The notes under the pieces: generated by a model | Seen by the model: only the letters and a program-made list of their open reading frames with translations | Told to the model about the DNA's origin: nothing | Databases searched by the model: none | Shown: piece by piece, positions 36,001 through 42,000 of the stretch | Position numbering within the stretch: position 1 is the first letter of the stretch | Layout of the letters: the number at the start of each line of letters is the position of its first letter | Assembly: GCA_002633025.1 (NCBI GenBank) | Contig: NMRB01001292.1 | Location: 139,856-203,855 of the forward strand | Origin: Notospermus geniculatus | Lineage: Eukaryota; Nemertea; Pilidiophora; Heteronemertea; Lineidae | DNA: 64,000 nucleotides | Reading direction: 5' to 3' | Made by a program: the position numbers and the translations under genes

Positions 36001-39000
36001 NNNNNNNNNNNNNNNNNNNNNNNNNNNNNNNNNNNNNNNNNNNNNNNNNNNNNNNNNNNNNNNNNNNNNNNNNNNNNNNNNNNNNNNNNNNNNNNNNNNN
36101 NNNNNNNNNNNNNNNNNNNNNNNNNNNNNNNNNNNNNNNNNNNNNNNNNNNNNNNNNNNNNNNNNNNNNNNNNNNNNNNNNNNNNNNNNNNNNNNNNNNN
36201 NNNNNNNNNNNNNNNNNNNNNNNNNNTCCTGGTGTGATCCTAGATGTGTCCGCGCTGTCCTGCTACGATCAGCAGCATTTCGCGCCCTTCACGATTGCTT
36301 CCTGGGACACTCCCAGGTATGTCTGCAGAGATTCGTAGTAATGTCCCAGGAAACGATGATTCGCACACTTTTTTTCGCGACTGACGCGGAAAGGATGCCG
36401 AAATGGCATAATTTGCTTCCGCAACCCTTCCTATTCTTGTCGGCGCTCTAGTGGACGCCACCCATAACGGCCAGTTGCCACTGAAACAATTTGCCAATTT
36501 TCTGTTTGGTTTTATAAAGATTTTCTCAGATAATTTTTTTGTTTATATTTTTTGAGGAAAGAATGGTTAATATATCTATTTCCCATGTTGGGAAATAAGG
36601 ATAAGACATGCCAGTATAAACGAAGCTTGTCAAGAGCTTTGACAGATCTGGCATGTATGTAGCCTTATCACGTCTGCTTAGCAAGCAGCAGGTCCCGGGT
36701 TCGAATCCAGCCAGGGCCATATGGGATTTCATTCCCGGCTCTTCATGTCCGTCGCATAGGACAGTCAGCCGTGGTGCCTTGTACCTTGTTGCTTTGCAAG
36801 GGCAAGTAAAAAACCCCATCCAAGTGAGGAACATGAGTAGCTTGAGATGGCCTCTTCCGTACTAACAAATGACTGACCAGGACCAATAATGCTACGGCTT
36901 CGGCCCTGATGGAAAAATCAAATACAAAGGGCCGTATTCAAAAAAGTGTGTTTAGACTTACATGTAGACACGTGTAACTTCGTCAAATGCATGGTGGAAG
37001 TGTGTGTATTTAGTGAAGTTACACGCATCTAAGTCTTAATCGCGCGATGATCACCCTTTTTGAATACGGTCCAAATGTTTGGTGACTTGCATGATGGTTT
37101 ACAATTCACGTATCTTTTGTTTTCATTTCAGAAACTGAGTGTTCCACCCGGCATCCAGCCAACGTCTGCTGAGCGGAAAAGTTGGTTCATTAATCCAATT
37201 AGTCCGATTGAAATCTGGCAAATTTTTGCTGCTATTATTCCTGCCTTCCTGGTGTTTATACTGGTCTACATGGAGACCTCTATCACCGGGTAAGCTCATC
37301 AGAATTTCTCTGCTGTCAGAGGGGTACAGTGGAGACAATGCACCTGTCACCACTGGCATCCCAGGTTCGACCCCCAGTCATACCTGTTCTTCTAGTGATA
37401 GAGAGGGTGACCAGGGGTTCAGATAACGTGCCTATTGCGTAAAATCGCAATCTTGTTGGAAATCTTAGTGAAAAACGCAAGTGAAATCTTGCACAAGACG
37501 TAACATACGCATGTCAAAAAAGCTGCAGATGCGGCCCGTAGGCAGTTTCACAGTCAGCATGCAAAATGCGATGAGATAGCCACCATCATGCCATGGCCGC
37601 CATTTACAATGCAGGCATGAAGTCAGAATCTTTCCAGGTCTCATTACACAGTTTTGGTGAGGTCTCGCTACACAGTTATGGTGTTTCCTGCTCTGGTAGC
37701 GTAGGGTATGTGTAAAATACACCACTTCACAGGGCTCAGGAGAGTAGTGTACGCACTCAGTAAATACAAGGGGCCGTATTCAAAAAGGTTTTAAGACTTA
37801 GACGCGAGTAACTTCGTCAAATGCATGGTGGAAGTGTGTGCATTTAGTGAAGTTACACGTGTCTAAGTCTTACACGATGATCACCCTTTTTGAATACGGC
37901 CCAAGATGAGTAAAGTACTCTTAGCATTAAAAAAATTATCTGAACCCCTGATCATAATTCACTGTTGAAGAGATGTACATGTAATTCCTTAATATTCATC
38001 TTTGCAGGGTTATTGTGAACAAAAAAGAGCGAAAATTAAAAAAGGGTTCCGGATTCCACTTGGATTTGTTCATCATTGGCTGCATGAATGGATTCTGTGG
38101 GTTGTTCGGCCTGCCGTTCATGACGGCTGCTACGGTGCGGTCGGTGACGCACGTGTCTGCGCTGACCGTGTTCAGTAAAACGCACGCCCCTGGTGAAAAA
38201 CCTAAACTGCTGGAGGTGAAAGAGCAAAGATTGACTAACTTCCTTGTTCATGTTTTGATTGGTAAGAGTTGTATTTACATGTATGTGTTCTTTTTTAATA
38301 GAAAAAGCATTGAAGCATGAAGAGAAGTATTTCCTATAACTCTTTTTACACGGAGTGGGTTCGATCTGGTTCGAGGCCAGTGTACTTGCTCTTTGTATCA
38401 TGAAAATGCCATGCAACCTGTACTATCCTTCCCTTTTCCTTAAACCTGAATGAGAAAAGTGCCCGTGCCCCTTTTCCCCAAATTGTCCTCTGGTGAATAT
38501 CTTATAAGGAAAGGAAAACTGGCCCTGTTTCCAAAGTGATCGAAAATCCAAAGATAAATGTCATAGAATCAATTGAGAAATATTCCTGCACCTGTTTTTC
38601 ACTCGGTGGGGGGGGGAAGAACCTTAAATGGTGATCTTAAGCCTGCCGCACACGAGAGAAATTAGCTGAGCAAAGTGCCATTCGAGGATATTCAGTCAGT
38701 TTCCTCTCATTTGCGGTGAAGGATTTTGGATTAAAATGGAGAGTACACTTCCACGGCGACGTGCCATGGAATGCCGTCTTGTGATTTTTCCGCATGCTCT
38801 CTAGCAAAATGACGCGAGTCAAATGACACAGTCCCTGCCGCACACGGTGATGTTTTTTCCTCGCGAGGAAAAAATATCAAACATGTTGAATGTTTTGCTC
38901 AAGGACAGTTGAGGCAAAAAACTCACAAGAAATCTGCCGCACACGAGAGGAGATTGACTGAGTAAAAATCCTCGAATGATATTTTGCTCAGCTAATTTCT

Positions 39001-42000
39001 CTCGTGTGTGGCAGGCTTAATTCACCATGCTTTGGTGAATTAATGCCTTGGTTAAGAGTGTTTTGTGTTTCATCAGCTCCCTCTATGGCACCATAATGCC
39101 TGTTGAAAGGACAGGGAACCAGTTGACGCCCTACGGAGGGAACCAGTCTACTCCTGATACTGCATGTCCTACAGAGCCTTTTGGAATAAAACCTGAAAAT
39201 TTCATGGCCTGGCCTAACTTGATCATCTTGTTGCAGGTATATCGGTGCTAATGGGTCCTGTACTGAGGGCGATTCCTATCGCTGTGCTATTTGGCGTCTT
39301 CCTCTACATGGGCGTTGCCTCAATGAGTGGCATTACGTTACTTGATAGGTGCTTGTTAATTTTTATGCCGGAAAAACATCATCCGGATGAAGAGTATGTG
39401 AAGAGAGTGAGTATTTGAGGACAAAGCCTGCCGCACACGAGAGAAATTAGCTGAGCAAAATGTCATTCGAGGAATTTTACTCAGTCAATTTCCTCTCATG
39501 TGTGGCGAAGGATTTTGGATTAAAACTGACAGTACACTTCTGTGGCGACGTGCCATTTTATGCCGTGATGTGATTTCTACGTATGCTCTGTAGCAAAATG
39601 ACGCAGTCCCCGCCGCACATGGTGAGGTTTTTTCCTCGCGAGGAAAAAATATCAAACATGTTGAATATTTTGCTCAAGGGTAGGTGAGGCAAAAATCTCG
39701 CAAAAAATTCGCCGCACACGAGATGAAATTGACTGAGTAAAAATCCTCGAATGACATTTTGCTCAGCTAATTTCTCTCGTGTGCGGCAGGCTTTATGCAG
39801 TAGAATTCTCAACATGACTGTTTCATGTATGCCTTAACTAACCATTTCGCTACCATAGAGTGGTATAGAGGTTCTTCACTGACGTCACATGGCCGCCATC
39901 TTGTCCGTCAAAATGAAGCCATGGAGGCTGCATTCTTGTTCTCGGTTCAAAAGTTTAGTGGCCCGTACAGACCACTGGGAGCATACAACTCAACAAATCA
40001 CTTTACCTCTCACAGTTTCTGAGCATAAGTAGTTGGTCTGGTGTGAAAATCGTGTTGAAAACCAAGCGAATCATCCATACGGCTTGCTGTTGGTGGCTGT
40101 AGAAGAGGGCCGATGACTGCCGACAACGTTAAAACTGCGTGCTGAACGCTGTGTTGATGCTGTGACGTTGCGTCATTTTACGGCCAAAATGGCGGACATT
40201 TTGAGCTGTGACGTCATGTGAAGAACCTCTATACCGATCGGCGACCCAGTCAAATTTATATTACTGTGATAGACCGGTATTCTGATCACCTTTATCAAAT
40301 TTATATCCATCCAAACCAAATTCCTAAAGACTCATTTCCAAGTTTTACATTTTTGCAGGTGAGAACACGAAAGATGCATCTTTTCACATTTATTCAAGTT
40401 ATGTTTTTGGTCATCCTTTGGATTGTGAAATCGACACCGGCCTCGCTCGGTTTTCCGTTTTTCCTCATGATGATGATACCGTTCCGGCTGTTTCTGCTGA
40501 AGTTCATGTTTGATAAGAAAGAACTTGCTGCTGTAAGTATCGGCGCAGTCCCTCTCTGAAGAATAATTGCGTATGTTGGACACTACAGTACAGGTCACAA
40601 TTGACATCCCTAAATTTGCATTAGTTATGTGCAAGTCACTCGTAACTTACGCAACAACTCACGAGCTATGTTACGCTTAACTTACGAGGTGAGTTCTGCG
40701 AATTTTACTAGCTATGCAGTGATTTACGAGGCGAGTTACGTGATTTTGGCGAGTTATGCGGTGAGTTACGCGATACCAAAGCCGTGAGTTACGCGTAACT
40801 TATGAGTAACTTGTGCGAAGCGGTAGGGATGTCAATATTGTGACCTGTACTGTACAGTGAATATTTTTACCGTGAATATTTGTCCACGCGAATGTTGAAT
40901 TTTTAGGCCATTCATCCATGGCCATTTACCAGGCCTAAGGACGCACTTGATCGTAGACCCACCGTGCGCCCGGGTTCAAAGTCTTGGGTCAATAGAGGCC
41001 TTGCAATGACGTCATCCTGGCGGCCATGCTGAGGGGCAAGTGGGCAGAGGTGTGAGCTGGCCGTGACGTGGCCTGCGTGAAGTTCGCGATGCCAGTGTTT
41101 GACGTAACGTCATTGGGACCTTTCGCTGCGCCTCTGCAGTATGTGCCCCCCAGCATGGCGGCTTGTGACGTCATTTGCAAGGCCTCTATATCCACTGGTG
41201 TGTCCATTTAGGACGCAAAAATATTTTGCTTTACGGTATGTATTTATGGTCCCTACATATCAATGTAGGGACCATCTTGATATCACTGGGTAGGTAGGAA
41301 ATTTTTATTTCTTTCTTCCACACTCAATTAACACACGATTGCAAGAAAACTGCTCAATTACCTCAAAATCAAGCAGTACCATCGAGTAGTCAATACTTGT
41401 AAACAGGTCTGAAAGGTTAGATAGTTTTAAAAAAGTTAACTTACGATGGTTTTTGAAGACTGTTTTATTCTGAAGTGATGAAGTTAAATATCTGCCTCAG
41501 TTTTTTTTTGTTTGCCTTTTCCTCTCCCCTGCCCCGCCCCTCCCCTCCTCTCCCCTGCCCCTCCCCTCCCTCGTCCTCCTCTCTGCTGGAGAGACCACTA
41601 TCTCCGCACCCTCCGGTAAGGACCATCCTTGGAGAGGGGAGGTGCTGGGCCCCACAGTAGATAGCCCCACCTACCCACCTTACAGATAACATGCTCGTGT
41701 TTGTCAGTTGGTAAACAATACATGTCTGCAGAATTCGCGTCATACCCCTCCTTGTCCTTTCTTCACTCAGTTTGTTTTTTCTGATGTAGGGACCATCAAA
41801 TTTGCTGTCAAGCAAATTTCACAGTTCTAGTTTCTACTGTAGTCACTGATGCAGTTGCTACTATCTCTTTACAGTTGGATTCTGAAGAGGTAGAAGTGGA
41901 AGAAGAGGATGAGGGTGACGATGCTGACGATGAAGCCGAGGACGAATTGGATTTCTACCAAGGCAGCCATCTTCCGTCTCATCCGAGATTATCCATGGCC

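Noticed and set aside
35844-36338. Open frame running through the N gap
   Set aside because: Most of it is unknown bases. The readable ends are a GAAAAT simple run and intron text.
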